In this document: one piece after another, positions 45,621-55,566 of the stretch
Layout of the letters: the number at the start of each line of letters is the position of its first letter
Numbering within the stretch: the first letter of the stretch is position 1
Origin: an uncultured Porphyromonadaceae bacterium
Lineage (GTDB): Bacteria; Bacteroidota; Bacteroidia; Bacteroidales; Muribaculaceae
Length of the DNA stretch: 64,000 nt
Direction: 5' to 3'
Assembly: GCA_947177635.1 (NCBI GenBank)
Contig: CAMWVQ010000006.1
Location: forward strand, 19,296-83,295
The notes under the pieces: generated by a model
Told to the model about the DNA's origin: nothing
The model's database searches: none
Seen by the model: the letters and a program-made list of their open reading frames with translations, nothing else
Translations under genes and position numbers: made by a program

Positions 45621-46715
45621 TTATTGTATGTCGGGAGTGATTATGCCGGAGCCGTGGCAAATATGGCCATCTTTGTCATAGATGACCCCGAATTGTCCGG
45701 GGGCAATACCTTGCACCGGTTTTTCAGTCTCAACGAGGTAGCCGTCGGGAGAGCCGTCGGCATCAGTCAGGCGGCTTATGGTCGCTTTGAAAAATTCTGG
45801 TGAGTGCCGGTTCTTGAAGGCTATAGGCTCGTGGTCACAAACCATCCCTTCCCAAGGATCGCGAGTAATGAAAAATGTTTCCGAGAGATGGATACGGTTG
45901 CCATACTGTTTCTCCGTGTCGTATCCCCGCGACACGTACACGGCGTTGTCGCGGATGTTTTTCCTTACCACATACCAAGGGCCACCGCTGAGGCCGAGAC
46001 CCTTGCGCTGGCCGATAGTGTGGAACCAGTAACCGTTATGCGTGCCGATTTTACGTCCGGTCTCGATTTCGATGATTGGCCCCTTGCGCTCCCCAAGATG
46101 GCGGCGCAGGAAATCGTTGTAGTTTATCTTGCCAAGAAAACATATGCCCTGGGAGTCTTTGCGGTATGCGTTGGGCAGGTGTTCGCGTATGGCTATTTCC
46201 CTGACTTCCGACTTCGGGATATCTCCGATGGGGAAGGTGAGATGGCTTAGCTGGGGATATGTGATACGCGCGAGGAAATCTGTCTGGTCTTTTACCGGAT
46301 CGACGGCTGTGGCGAGATATTTCAGGCCGTCTGAGCCTATGACTGTGGTGGCGTAATGCCCTGTGGCCGTAAGGTCGAACCGGTGGCCCCATCGTTCCTC
46401 GAAATAACCGAATTTGATCATTCGGTTACACATCATGTCCGGATTGGGGGTGAGACCGGCCTTGACGGTTTTAAGCGCATACTCCATGACATTTTCCCAA
46501 TACTCTTCGTGGAGAGACACCTCTTCAAGCGGGAGGTTGTACTTGCGGGCGATTGCCCGGCACATCTCGATGTCTTCCTCCGCGGAGCAGTCGCCGCGTC
46601 CGTCATCCAGGCCGATTCTTATGTAAAAGAGGGTGAGGTCGTGGCCCTGTTCCACCAGCCGGTGTACAGCCACTGCCGAATCCACTCCTCCTGAAATCAA
46701 TGCTGCGATTCTCAT
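45621..46715 (-). CDS. mnmA: tRNA-specific 2-thiouridylase MnmA
   Basis: A 364-residue enzyme that makes s2U34 in tRNA-Lys, -Glu and -Gln. The PP-loop [10 protein letters not shown] (about residues 8-17) activates the uridine with ATP. Catalytic cysteines are in [12 protein letters not shown] and [27 protein letters not shown] is the conserved tRNA-binding loop. The central and C-terminal beta domains complete the family length. Confidence 0.95.
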   Translation of the reverse strand: MRIAALISGGVDSAVAVHRLVEQGHDLTLFYIRIGLDDGRGDCSAEEDIEMCRAIARKYNLPLEEVSLHEEYWENVMEYALKTVKAGLTPNPDMMCNRMIKFGYFEERWGHRFDLTATGHYATTVIGSDGLKYLATAVDPVKDQTDFLARITYPQLSHLTFPIGDIPKSEVREIAIREHLPNAYRKDSQGICFLGKINYNDFLRRHLGERKGPIIEIETGRKIGTHNGYWFHTIGQRKGLGLSGGPWYVVRKNIRDNAVYVSRGYDTEKQYGNRIHLSETFFITRDPWEGMVCDHEPIAFKNRHSPEFFKATISRLTDADGSPDGYLVETEKPVQGIAPGQFGVIYDKDGHICHGSGIITPDIQ

Positions 46716-46733
46716 ATTTGTATTTCCTTAGTG

Positions 46734-46765
46734 CAAAAGTAACAAAACGGGCTCGCTTGCGCAAG
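46734..46765 (-). promoter_or_regulatory. mnmA promoter
   Basis: CTTG (46765-46762), 20 bases, TACTTTTG (46741-46734): exact -7, one mismatch in -33. It overlaps the GC-rich hairpin at 46747-46770. Confidence 0.6.
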
Positions 46766-46770
46766 CCCGT
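46747..46770 (-). terminator. Hairpin between the GH13 gene and mnmA
   Basis: ACGGGCT (46747-46753) pairs with AGCCCGT (46764-46770), extended by CGCTTGCG-like inner pairing. It follows the GH13 stop at 46826 by about 55 bp and lies inside the mnmA promoter. Termination role is moderate. Confidence 0.5.
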
Positions 46771-46825
46771 CAGTCAAAAAGTATGTGTTTGTCGTGAATT
46801 TACGACAAGGATTTCAATGCATATA

Positions 46826-49591
46826 TCAGCGTACGGCTACTTTTAAAGTGTTGCCATCCACCTTCACGACATAGATTCCTGCGGGAACCTCGACAGTAGC
46901 GTCACCGTTGGATGCGGCTACCATACGGCCTTGCAGGTCATATACCTCGGCAGAGGTGTAATCCCCTTCAATGTCGATGAGGCCATTGCCGCCACGGACA
47001 TTGACTGTAGCCATATCCAGGTCAGAACCGATTTCCTCGACATCAGAGACATTCGATGTGGCGAATACGGCGAAGCTGTGAGCCGGCACGGCGACAGTCG
47101 CGTTGGAGCCATTTACAGTCAACTGCGGAGTGAAGCCATAAGCCGATGTGATGAGCTGGCTGTTTGAGCTGGAAAGATACTGCACCGGAACGGTAACTGT
47201 GGCGTTCGAGCCGGTTACATTGGGGTTGAACACGCCGATGATTTCGCGGTTGCCCTTGAGGATGCGGATATAACGGGGAGAGGTGAGCGACGCGGTGAAA
47301 CCTCCGGTTGAGAAGGTGGCGGTTCCGTCGAACATGTCAGCGTTGTCGCGTCGCAGCCAGCAAAGTGCCTGATAGTTCTGGTGGAGGGCGCTGCGGCCTT
47401 CGTTGGAGAACTGGTCCCATTTCGGGGCGATTGCCCTTAGTTTGTCAAGTTCAGAACCCTGGTCGTCATCAGCTGCGATTTCGCCAAACTGCCAGATCAT
47501 CTTCGCGCCGGGAGAGAGAAGCATCTGTGCGGCAAGGGAACCGAGACGCTGTATCGACTGTTTTTTGGGATTAGAAGTGTATTTCACAGAGGCATGGCCA
47601 TTTTTCTTCACCTTGTTGGCCACGCGGGGCTCGTCATGGCTCTCGGCGTAGTCAACGGTGCCGCCGACAGTCTTGCCCCAGGCAGATGAGTAGAAACCTT
47701 TGGTGTCATCGCATTTTTCGGCCCAGCCCATCGCGTATTGTCCGGATCCATGGTTGATGTTGTTCCAGCCCATCTGTTTGCCGTTGCCGTAGTTGGCATT
47801 GTCTTCCTGAGCGGTGCCCAACAGCTCGTTGATGTGGATTCCGTCGGGGTTCACAGACCTTATCACGTCATTGAGTCGTTTCATTCGGTTGACGCGGCTC
47901 TGGTTGTATGAGTCGGTGTTCCCATAGGAAGCATTGTCGCCGAGCCCTTTCACGAGGTCGAAACGATAGCCGTCTACCTTATAGGTCTCCATCCAGAAAC
48001 GAAGCACGTCGTCCCAGTGCTGCTGCAGCACGGGGTTGTCCTGCTTGAAGTCGTTCAGCACGTTGTATGCGTGTGGCGAGGTCTCGTTGTAGAATGGGTT
48101 GCTTGAGATTGGATACATCTGATACCAAGGATGGTTGCCGTCTGACTGGTTGAACACGATGTCGAGCACAACGGCCATTCCGAGACGGTGGCAGCGGTCA
48201 ACGAATTCTTTGAGGTCGTTGGGTGAACCGTACACCTTGTCAAGGGCCATATAGCCGTTGGTGTTGTATCCCCAGGAGTTGTTTCCATTGAATTCCATAA
48301 TAGGCATCAGCTCGATGACGTTGACACCGAGGTCTGCAAGATACTGGAGTTTGGGCATCGCTGTGCGAAGTGTGCCGAATCGCTTGCCGTTCTGGTCTGA
48401 ACCGTCCCCGGTGAAGTCACGCAGAAGCATCTCGTAAACCACCATGGATGTATGGTTGGGAATCCGGAAGTTCTTGGTGGCGTCGCTCCAGTTGTAACTG
48501 TCGATGTCGCCACGGTACACGGCGAGCATAACGTTGTCAAACTTGTCATAGGGGTACTGGGGCATAGGCTCTCCCCAGATGCCGGAGGGCATCCATTTGT
48601 CGCTGTAGCAGTCGAGCATCAGCTTGGCGCAGGGGTCAGCGACCTTGTACATGCCGTCAACGAGGTAATAGTAGGGGTAGTACTCATTGTCTTTGAGGCC
48701 CTGTACCTGAGTCCAGAAGTAGCGGTGTCCGTTGTAGTCCTGATACTTCATGACATTTTTGTTGAGGGTCTCGTAGTTGTCCCAGGAGGGAACAAGGATG
48801 ACGCTCTTCTTCAGGGGGGCGGCGAGACAGAATATCACGGATCCGTCAGCCTGCTTGATTGCGCCCATCTTGGGAACTCCGCCGGGATAATTTGCCTGGG
48901 CGGATGCGGTGGGATAGGCTACGGTGACAGTCTGGGTAAGGGTCTGGCTGCCGTTGTTGGCTGTTGCGGTAACTTCATAGAACTTGCCTTCGGTGTTGAA
49001 TGTGTATGCCTTTGACAGGTTCATCGAGTTTGACGCCTCGCCGATGGTCTGGCCGTCAACCTTGATGGAGAGGCTTGAGGCCTGGGTTGCCGACAGGGTG
49101 AAGGTGATTGTGGTGGGTGCGCTGATCACAAGGTTCTCGGTGTTGTAAGAGAAGTTGATGGCGAAACCCTCTTCGGCGATGTCAAGGAAGTAATCTTTGG
49201 TCTGTGCGGTGCCGGTGGCTGTGCGGGCGATGATGGCGATTTTGCCGACTTTCTCTCCGGCGGCGAGGCCGAAATATGTGTTTATGTCGCCGATGCTGAG
49301 TTCCCACAGGCCCGAAGCGTTTTTGACAAACTTGTTGGCAGTTGTGTTTTCCGACCAGTCGGTCTTGACATGGGTCCAATCGTTGGTTCCGACAGGGCAG
49401 ACACCGATATGGGCGTAAATCTCAGAGGCTGAGATCAGCCCGGAAATTTTACTTTCCTGGGCGTTGAAAATGATTTTCACATTTTGGCTTGATTGCTGCA
49501 AGGGGACAGGAGAGGTGGTGAATACCTCGGCCTTTACCCCGGTCATAGCAAGCCATACCATTGCCACGAATAGCAAAAGATGTTTTTTCAT
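46826..49591 (-). CDS. Secreted GH13 alpha-amylase-family enzyme with sorting-type C-terminus
   Basis: A 921-residue exported glycoside hydrolase (signal peptide MKKHLLLFVAMVWLAMTGVKA). N-terminal beta-sandwich domains cover about 25-330. The GH13 barrel, about 370-780, shows DGYRFDLVKG (nucleophile Asp), HINELLG (acid/base Glu) and DYAESHDEP (third acid). A C-terminal beta domain follows (about 780-845). The last 75 residues (AEVYDLQGRMVAASNG, PAGIYVVKV) look like a type IX secretion/sorting domain. It likely degrades starch or glycogen outside or on the cell. Terminated near mnmA; it has a consensus promoter. Confidence 0.92.
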   Translation of the reverse strand: MKKHLLLFVAMVWLAMTGVKAEVFTTSPVPLQQSSQNVKIIFNAQESKISGLISASEIYAHIGVCPVGTNDWTHVKTDWSENTTANKFVKNASGLWELSIGDINTYFGLAAGEKVGKIAIIARTATGTAQTKDYFLDIAEEGFAINFSYNTENLVISAPTTITFTLSATQASSLSIKVDGQTIGEASNSMNLSKAYTFNTEGKFYEVTATANNGSQTLTQTVTVAYPTASAQANYPGGVPKMGAIKQADGSVIFCLAAPLKKSVILVPSWDNYETLNKNVMKYQDYNGHRYFWTQVQGLKDNEYYPYYYLVDGMYKVADPCAKLMLDCYSDKWMPSGIWGEPMPQYPYDKFDNVMLAVYRGDIDSYNWSDATKNFRIPNHTSMVVYEMLLRDFTGDGSDQNGKRFGTLRTAMPKLQYLADLGVNVIELMPIMEFNGNNSWGYNTNGYMALDKVYGSPNDLKEFVDRCHRLGMAVVLDIVFNQSDGNHPWYQMYPISSNPFYNETSPHAYNVLNDFKQDNPVLQQHWDDVLRFWMETYKVDGYRFDLVKGLGDNASYGNTDSYNQSRVNRMKRLNDVIRSVNPDGIHINELLGTAQEDNANYGNGKQMGWNNINHGSGQYAMGWAEKCDDTKGFYSSAWGKTVGGTVDYAESHDEPRVANKVKKNGHASVKYTSNPKKQSIQRLGSLAAQMLLSPGAKMIWQFGEIAADDDQGSELDKLRAIAPKWDQFSNEGRSALHQNYQALCWLRRDNADMFDGTATFSTGGFTASLTSPRYIRILKGNREIIGVFNPNVTGSNATVTVPVQYLSSSNSQLITSAYGFTPQLTVNGSNATVAVPAHSFAVFATSNVSDVEEIGSDLDMATVNVRGGNGLIDIEGDYTSAEVYDLQGRMVAASNGDATVEVPAGIYVVKVDGNTLKVAVR

Positions 49592-49690
49592 GGGGAAATG
49601 AATGAAAGTATGAATGTTTAGGTTAAAAAATGTCTTGTTTTGTAAGTCTGCCAGCTGTGAGGGGCAGTCAGGTATATAATCTTACAACTA

Positions 49691-49722
49691 CAAAGTTAGA
49701 TAATTTACAGGAGTCTGCCAAA
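49691..49722 (-). promoter_or_regulatory. Promoter of the 921-residue GH13 gene
   Basis: TTTG (49722-49719), 20 bases, TAACTTTG (49698-49691): exact consensus. Leader of about 93 nt. Confidence 0.75.
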
Positions 49723-49831
49723 TTCCGTGGATGATAGTTGCCTGGTTTTCTGATTAATTTGTGGGATGAAACATCTTTTAAGACGGGGTTGCGGCGATAG
49801 ACCTGTGGCGGGAGCTGCCGTATAAATATGA

Positions 49832-49887
49832 CGCTTCGCGATGTCGTGTTGACTGTCAGGCAGTTCGGTTCACGGCATCGCGAAGCG
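49832..49887 (-). terminator. Flavodoxin downstream hairpin
   Basis: CGCTTCGCGATGTCGTG (49832-49848) pairs with CACGGCATCGCGAAGCG (49871-49887) with one G-T pair. No T-run, so it may be a processing or transcript-end hairpin. Confidence 0.5.
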
Positions 49888-49925
49888 ATGATTCACAGCT
49901 TGGTGTGTGTGGTCGGATGTTTTTG

Positions 49926-50432
49926 TCAGGATTGCCGGCTGACAAGGTCGGTCCAGCCCCTGAGGCGTGTCTCTGTCAGTTCGGGGTGGTTGACTTCGTC
50001 AAGCAACAGCCCGTATGCTTCCAGGGAGTCTCCTGGTTTTGCCGCCGAATGGTCGAATGTGTATCCGATGGTGTCATACGGGGCGATAAACTCAGCTCCC
50101 GTGTTGACCAGTCGGTCATACAGCTCGCCGACTCCGGAGCAGAATGAGTCGCGCATAGTCTCGTCGCCACAGCCGAAGATGGCTATCTTCTTTCCGCGCA
50201 GGTCCATTGCCTCCAGTCCGGCAAGGAAGTCATACCAGTCATCTTCCAGATTGCCGTTGCCCCACGTCGATGTCCCGAGTATCAAAAGTTGATAATCTCC
50301 AGCCTTGGAAGGGGCAGTCGAGGCCACATTGAGGATGTCTTCACGACTGACGCCGAGAAGCTCGCCGATCCGGCGGGCGATTTTTTCAGTGGTTCCGGTG
50401 GCGGAGCCATAAAATATGCCGGTTGTTTTCAT
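49926..50432 (-). CDS. fldA: Flavodoxin
   Basis: A 168-residue FMN-binding electron carrier starting MKTTGIFYGSATGTTEKIA; GSATGTTE is the FMN phosphate loop. STWGNGNLEDDWYDF and FGCGDET are further flavin-site motifs. The frame extends to 50462, but the family start is the inner Met. It serves as a low-potential carrier for radical-SAM and pyruvate oxidoreductase reactions. No close operon partner. Confidence 0.94.
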   Translation of the reverse strand: MKTTGIFYGSATGTTEKIARRIGELLGVSREDILNVASTAPSKAGDYQLLILGTSTWGNGNLEDDWYDFLAGLEAMDLRGKKIAIFGCGDETMRDSFCSGVGELYDRLVNTGAEFIAPYDTIGYTFDHSAAKPGDSLEAYGLLLDEVNHPELTETRLRGWTDLVSRQS

Positions 50433-50557
50433 TGTTGCAATAAAAAAGGGTTGTTCTGTCATTTTAACAATTAAACAACCCTCAAGGTTCGGCTTTTGAC
50501 ACGGGGGAATTGCGTAAACATTCCGGCTGAAGTCGTGAATATGCCTCTGGCTTGATT

Positions 50558-51628
50558 TTACAGGCCCGTGGATTCGGAAAACCGTTTCATCTCACGTTCA
50601 AGCTGTGATGCCACTTTGGAGGCAAGGAAGTGGCGACGGGCGTAATCCGCACAGTTCGCGGCCATTTTTCCGGCAACGGCGGGATTGTCTATCAGCTCTT
50701 CGACAAGACGGCAGAATTCGGCCGGGTCGGTTGATTCGGTCATATAGCCCATCTCCCCGTTTCTGAAGAAATCCTTGACGCCACCGACAGGACGGCTAAT
50801 CACGGGCAGTCCGAATGCCATTGCCTCCAGTACGGATGTCGCCATGCCTTCAGGGTGTTCGGTGGGAAGTATGTAGAGGTCGCTGTCGAGGAATGCCTGT
50901 TTGATTTCTTTGCCGCTGATGTGGCCGGTGAACCTTATGCCGGGGATTTTTTCCGTCTTGACATACTCCTTTGCGTCATTCAATGCCTCCCCGTCGCCGG
51001 CCACGGTAAGGGTGATGTCGGGATGTCTCTTTTGCAGCAACCTGAAGGTCTCGATTGTTGTGAAGATGCCTTTTTCCCTGGTCACTCGGGCAAGGAACAG
51101 GATGTTCTTGATTTTCCTGCACCCGCCGGCCTCAGGAGGGGTGACTCCGTCGACCAGAGAATCCGCCACTTTTGTGGTTGTCAGCACAATCGGTGTCGTC
51201 ACCCCGGTATCTTTCAGCTGCCGTTCGAAGTCGGAACACAGCACGAATATACCGTTGGCCATATTCAGCGTGTCGGCCATTTTCTTGTGGTTGAGGCTTG
51301 CCACATATTGGTTGTCCCAGCCGTGGAACATCACGGCGACCGGAATGTTGAGGTGCCGGGCTATTCTCATGAACAGCATGTCGCGGGGGTACGCTTTGCG
51401 GTTGAAGGATGGATTGACCATCACTATGTCCGGCCGTGAGAACAGACACCGCAGTGCGAACTTGGTGTAGTCCCAGGGTAGCCACCACAGGCCGCTCCGC
51501 CCTTCGCGGCGCTTGCCTATGCGGTTGTATGTGACATTTTCAGACCAATGGGGGCGCAGACCAACGAAGTGGTTGGTCACGCCCCCATGGATATGTCTGT
51601 AATCGGGAAGATTTACAAGTATTTTCAT
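50558..51628 (-). CDS. Family 4 glycosyltransferase
   Basis: A 356-residue GT-B fold enzyme. The donor-binding C-terminal half has LFLARVTREKGIFTTIETF, LTVAGDGEAL and PTEHPEGMATSVLEAMAFG (E-x7-E). The N-terminus MKILVNLPDYRHIHGGVTNH fits a retaining GT4. It starts at a TAATG overlap with the upstream amylase gene. Acceptor and sugar are unknown. Confidence 0.9.
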   Translation of the reverse strand: MKILVNLPDYRHIHGGVTNHFVGLRPHWSENVTYNRIGKRREGRSGLWWLPWDYTKFALRCLFSRPDIVMVNPSFNRKAYPRDMLFMRIARHLNIPVAVMFHGWDNQYVASLNHKKMADTLNMANGIFVLCSDFERQLKDTGVTTPIVLTTTKVADSLVDGVTPPEAGGCRKIKNILFLARVTREKGIFTTIETFRLLQKRHPDITLTVAGDGEALNDAKEYVKTEKIPGIRFTGHISGKEIKQAFLDSDLYILPTEHPEGMATSVLEAMAFGLPVISRPVGGVKDFFRNGEMGYMTESTDPAEFCRLVEELIDNPAVAGKMAANCADYARRHFLASKVASQLEREMKRFSESTGL

Positions 51629-53067
51629 TATTTACGTTGGAGGATGTATGAGCGATGGGGGGCGGCGGCTCCTTGGAGACGGCCATTCTTCACCTTGAAC
51701 TCAATTCCATACACGTTGTCCTTGTATGTGCCGTTGGGGAGTCCGGTGGGCACATCCACGAAGTTCGCAGAGTCTGATATATTGACGATGGCGGCTCCTT
51801 TTTTGCCTCGGTTAACTACCAGCACCTGGCCGTTGTCGTTAATCTGTATGTCCTCCTTCTGTCCATTCATGTCGTGGCGGAATTTGTTGACAGCCACTAC
51901 TTCAGGATGGAAGAACTCGTCATTCCCGCGGGCCCCGAGAAGGTTGTCTCCCCAATAGTTCTGGCGGGAGGAGTTCATCGGACGGGAGAAGAAGAGGGGA
52001 ACGCCATTCTGGCGGGCGGTCAGAAAGACCCAGCCGGTGCGTATCTGTTCATCCGTGAGGCCTGCGCTTTCGTGGGCGTTGCAGTAGGTGTCGTGGCTCT
52101 CTACCCAGGTGGTCAGGAATTCAGGAGCTGCCTGATGGTCCCAGTTGGAGAGGTCTATCCCCTTGGCTGATTTCTTTTCGAGGGCTTCGCGGAGATGATA
52201 GCCGTAGCCAGAGGCGGTCTGTCCGAAGTAGTCGGCATATTCGGCTTCAGGAACGTTTCGGTCTTGCAGCACCTCTCCATAGACGAAGAGTGAGTCGTAG
52301 GGAAGGAGGAGCTTGACACCTTTGACTGCTTTGCGGCCGGTCGCCACATCCCAGAAGTCGTTTTCCTTGACTCCGGAGGCTGTATCAACCGGGTCTGAAT
52401 GCACACCGATATGTTTGGCTGTGTCATATCGGAATCCGCGTACACCCATGTTGAGGAGTTCGTTGACGAATTCCAGATAGTATTTCTGGAAATCGGGATT
52501 CTCGGTGTTGACATCAGGCAGCCCTCCGGTGCCTTCGAGTGTACACTGGTAGCGGTCGTTGTAGTCGCGGATGGGGGAGAGGCCGGTGGAGTGGAACATC
52601 TTGTCGCGTCCGCCTACGGCCTTGTAGAACTCGGGGCTTACGGCGTCGATGTCAAAGGCGGTATGGTTGGGCAACACGTCGACGATGACTTTCACGTTGT
52701 ATTTGGCGGCCGAGTCGAGCATCTCTTTCATCTGCTGTTTAGAGCCGACGATGGCATTGCCGATTTTCCAGTCGGTAGGCTGGTAATAATAATACCAGTT
52801 GCCCTCTTTCCCATCCTGGTCAAACAGCTTCTTGGTTGTGCCGTAAGGGTCATAGCAGTTCTGCACGGGGGATGTCTGCACCATCGTGTAGCCCGACTTG
52901 GCAATCAGGGCCATGTTCTCGGCGATGGTCGGAAAGTTCCAGCTCCAGGCGTGGAGTATTGTCTCAGTGTTTGTCGCGTCAGGGTTATGGGTCACGCGGT
53001 CTTTCGCCATAATAGGGAAGGCGAGCATTACGGAAGCCGCGGCCAGGGTGAATGTAAGTTTTTTCAT
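51628..53067 (-). CDS. Secreted GH13 alpha-amylase
   Basis: A 479-residue exported enzyme (signal peptide MKKLTFTLAAASVMLAFPIMA). The GH13 barrel has VDVLPNHTAFD (region I), MGVRGFRYDTAKHI (nucleophile Asp), VYGEVLQD (acid/base Glu) and WVESHDTY (region IV). A short C-terminal beta domain ends the protein. It hydrolyses alpha-1,4-glucans, probably in the periplasm as no lipobox or sorting tail is seen. Its stop shares a base with the GT4 start. Confidence 0.93.
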   Translation of the reverse strand: MKKLTFTLAAASVMLAFPIMAKDRVTHNPDATNTETILHAWSWNFPTIAENMALIAKSGYTMVQTSPVQNCYDPYGTTKKLFDQDGKEGNWYYYYQPTDWKIGNAIVGSKQQMKEMLDSAAKYNVKVIVDVLPNHTAFDIDAVSPEFYKAVGGRDKMFHSTGLSPIRDYNDRYQCTLEGTGGLPDVNTENPDFQKYYLEFVNELLNMGVRGFRYDTAKHIGVHSDPVDTASGVKENDFWDVATGRKAVKGVKLLLPYDSLFVYGEVLQDRNVPEAEYADYFGQTASGYGYHLREALEKKSAKGIDLSNWDHQAAPEFLTTWVESHDTYCNAHESAGLTDEQIRTGWVFLTARQNGVPLFFSRPMNSSRQNYWGDNLLGARGNDEFFHPEVVAVNKFRHDMNGQKEDIQINDNGQVLVVNRGKKGAAIVNISDSANFVDVPTGLPNGTYKDNVYGIEFKVKNGRLQGAAAPHRSYILQRK

Positions 53068-53107
53068 GATGTAGTCAAGTAACCGTTTTTCTTTGTGGTT
53101 TTCATTG

Positions 53108-53115
53108 CAAATTTA
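53108..53115 (-). promoter_or_regulatory. -7 box of the amylase-GT4 pair
   Basis: TAAATTTG on the minus strand, 41 bp upstream of the amylase ATG; no matching -33 element found. Confidence 0.4.
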
Positions 53116-53211
53116 ACAAAAATATCCGACACGGGAAATCCCGGGCCGGATATTTCAATGAATATTTTTTGACAGGCAGGAAAAACGGCAGGTTATTCCT
53201 GTACTTTGATG

Positions 53212-53919
53212 TCAGGCGTTCTCTTTCACCTCGGGAGCGATTAGCTTGTAGCCCTTGCCGTGGATGTTGATAATCTCGATTGAGGGGTCATCCTTGAGGT
53301 GCTTGCGCAGTTTGGTGATGTAGACATCCATCGAGCGGGCGTTGAAATAGTTGTCGTCAATCCAGATTGTCTTGAGGGCGTAGTTGCGCTCGAGGATTTC
53401 GTTTACGTGGGCGCAGAGCAGGCTCAGCAGTTCCGATTCCTTGGTGGTCAGTTTGGTGACCTTGTCGCCGATCATCAGCACCTGTTTCTGGGTGTCGAAA
53501 GTGAACAGGCCAATCTTGTACATTGTGACCTCTTTCCCTTTCTTGCCCCTCACGCGGCGCAGGATGGCCTCGATACGGAACACGAGTTCCTCCATCGAGA
53601 AGGGTTTTGTGATATAGTCGTCGGCTCCGATTTTGAAGCCCTCGAGGATGTCTTCCTTGATAGTCTTGGCTGTGAGGAAGATGATGGGAACTTCGCTGTT
53701 GACGGCGCGGATTTCCTGCGCGAGGGTGAAGCCGTCTTTTTTCGGCATCATCACGTCGAGGACGCAGATGTCGTACTTCCCTTTCAGGAACGCGCGGTAT
53801 CCGGCCTCTCCGTCGGCATAGAGGTCGGCGTTGAATCCTTTCGCCTGAAGGTATTCGCGGAGCAGCATGCCCAGATTTTCGTCATCCTCGCAAAGGAGGA
53901 TTCTCATACGGTCATCCAT
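53212..53919 (-). CDS. rprY: Response regulator RprY
   Basis: A 235-residue OmpR-type regulator. The receiver has ILLCEDDENLG (acidic pocket), VLDVMMPKKDGF (phospho-acceptor Asp) and YITKPFSMEEL (Lys). The C-terminal winged helix (about 135-230) has TKLTTKESELLSLL and GKGYKLIAPE. Family knowledge: RprXY of Bacteroides responds to envelope or osmotic conditions and affects outer-membrane proteins. It follows rprX by 90 bp on the same strand. Confidence 0.92.
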   Translation of the reverse strand: MDDRMRILLCEDDENLGMLLREYLQAKGFNADLYADGEAGYRAFLKGKYDICVLDVMMPKKDGFTLAQEIRAVNSEVPIIFLTAKTIKEDILEGFKIGADDYITKPFSMEELVFRIEAILRRVRGKKGKEVTMYKIGLFTFDTQKQVLMIGDKVTKLTTKESELLSLLCAHVNEILERNYALKTIWIDDNYFNARSMDVYITKLRKHLKDDPSIEIINIHGKGYKLIAPEVKENA

Positions 53920-54009
53920 AGTCTGAAAAGTTTTATTATATTTATATAAGATTTAACTATTGTGATTTGTTCACGGCCTGCGTGAATTTAGATGTCTTTC
54001 CTCCCTGTT

Positions 54010-55566
54010 TCAGTCCTCCTGGCGTGCCTCCTCCTCGGACGAGAGGAGCGGCAGGGTGATGATGAAGCGTGTTCCTTTGCCAAGGTCGCTCTCGGCTGTT
54101 ATGCTGCCGCCCATCAACCCGAGCATCTTGTAGACATATGCCAGCCCGAGGCCGAAGCCTTTGACATCGTGGCGGTTGCCGGTGGAGACCCTGAAGAATT
54201 TATCGAATATTTTTTTCAGGTCTTCCTTTTTGATGCCGATACCGTTGTCTGCGATTGTTATGCGGAGCTTGTCACCGGGGATATTCTTCGTTGAGACGGT
54301 CAGTTCCAGAGGAGTCTCCTCCTTGCGGTATTTGACGGCATTGTCAAGCAGGTTGAATATCACATTGGTGAAGTGCATTTCGTCCACGTTCACAATTGCG
54401 TCTTCGGCGTCGAATGTGGCAGTCAGGTGACCGCCGTATTTCTCCACTTTTAGACGGAAGGTGTTGACGACGTTTGAAATCAAGGTGTTGGCGTCGACAT
54501 CCTGTAATCTCAGGGTGCCTTTCTTTTTGTCGAACATCGACATCTGCAATACCTTCTCGACCTGGAAACGCAACCTTTTGGTCTCGTCGTTGATTACCCC
54601 GGAGATATGCTGGAGCATGGTCGGCGATTTCCTGACCGACGGGTCGTTGAGCATCTGCGCGGCAAGCGATATGGTGGAAATCGGAGTCTTGAACTCGTGG
54701 GTCATATTGTTGATGAAGTCATTCTTCATTTCCGTCAGTTTCTTCTGGCGGAAAGCCAGGATGATGGTGTATAGAAAGACAATCAATAATATGAATGTGA
54801 ATATGAAGGATGGAATCATGAATTTCAGCGAGCTCAGGATGTATTTGTCTTTCGATGGGAAATACACCTTGAGGTAATTCTTTTTCGTGGCGGGATCATT
54901 GTGGAAAAGAGACTGCACGAACATGGAGTTTTCGACGCTGGCCGGATTGACATTGCCGAAGCCGCTCGAATGGTAGAACACATGGCCGTTGCGGCTGACC
55001 ACGGCGAATTCGAACGGCAGGTCGAGGCCGTTGTTTTCCAGCTCCTTCTTTAGATAACGGCGCACCGAGACAGAGTCTGCCCTCTCCTGGATGGGGCGGT
55101 CGGCGGCCTTGTTCATGATGTTGATGATTACGTCATCGATGATTCCCTTCTGGTAGAGGTATTGACCTTTCAGCTCCTCCCGCATCGAGTTATAGCTGGT
55201 CGCGACATTGTTCTGGTCGCTTTGCAGCTTGTAGATTTTGTCGGCGTCGGCCTTCACCGTGACATCGCCGACAAGTCCGCTGTGGGTCGTGAATGAATAT
55301 TTGATGCCTCCCAGATGGGGTGTGCCGCCGTATTGGGTGTAAACCGACGATGATTCTACCTCGGCAACATCCTCCTCAAGGAAATATTTGGTCTCATCCT
55401 GCTCAAGCAGGGATGAAACCGCGTAGAGGCTTCGCCTTACACCCTCGGCGAACTGGTCGTTGCGCATCCTGATCATACTCTCCATATATATAATCTGTAT
55501 GTAGAGCAGTCCCATGAAAGTCAGTGCCATAAGCACAGTCAGCAGCCATATGGTGGATTTCTTCAT
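54010..55566 (-). CDS. rprX: Sensor histidine kinase RprX
   Basis: A 518-residue membrane kinase. Transmembrane segments lie at about 5-25 and 255-280 (SFIFTFILLIVFLYTIILAF) with a periplasmic sensor of about 225 residues between. The HisKA domain has FINNMTHEFKTPISTISLAA (His autophosphorylation site). The ATPase domain has DNAVKYRK (N box), DNGIGIKKEDL (G1) and GFGLGLAYVYKM (G2). It is the partner of RprY. Confidence 0.92.
   Translation of the reverse strand: MKKSTIWLLTVLMALTFMGLLYIQIIYMESMIRMRNDQFAEGVRRSLYAVSSLLEQDETKYFLEEDVAEVESSSVYTQYGGTPHLGGIKYSFTTHSGLVGDVTVKADADKIYKLQSDQNNVATSYNSMREELKGQYLYQKGIIDDVIINIMNKAADRPIQERADSVSVRRYLKKELENNGLDLPFEFAVVSRNGHVFYHSSGFGNVNPASVENSMFVQSLFHNDPATKKNYLKVYFPSKDKYILSSLKFMIPSFIFTFILLIVFLYTIILAFRQKKLTEMKNDFINNMTHEFKTPISTISLAAQMLNDPSVRKSPTMLQHISGVINDETKRLRFQVEKVLQMSMFDKKKGTLRLQDVDANTLISNVVNTFRLKVEKYGGHLTATFDAEDAIVNVDEMHFTNVIFNLLDNAVKYRKEETPLELTVSTKNIPGDKLRITIADNGIGIKKEDLKKIFDKFFRVSTGNRHDVKGFGLGLAYVYKMLGLMGGSITAESDLGKGTRFIITLPLLSSEEEARQED

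Larger units (their letters stand above)
49592..49925. other. Region between GH13 and flavodoxin genes
   Basis: 334 bp. It holds the GH13 promoter (49691-49722) and a hairpin downstream of the flavodoxin gene (49832-49887). Nothing coding seen. Confidence 0.7.
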
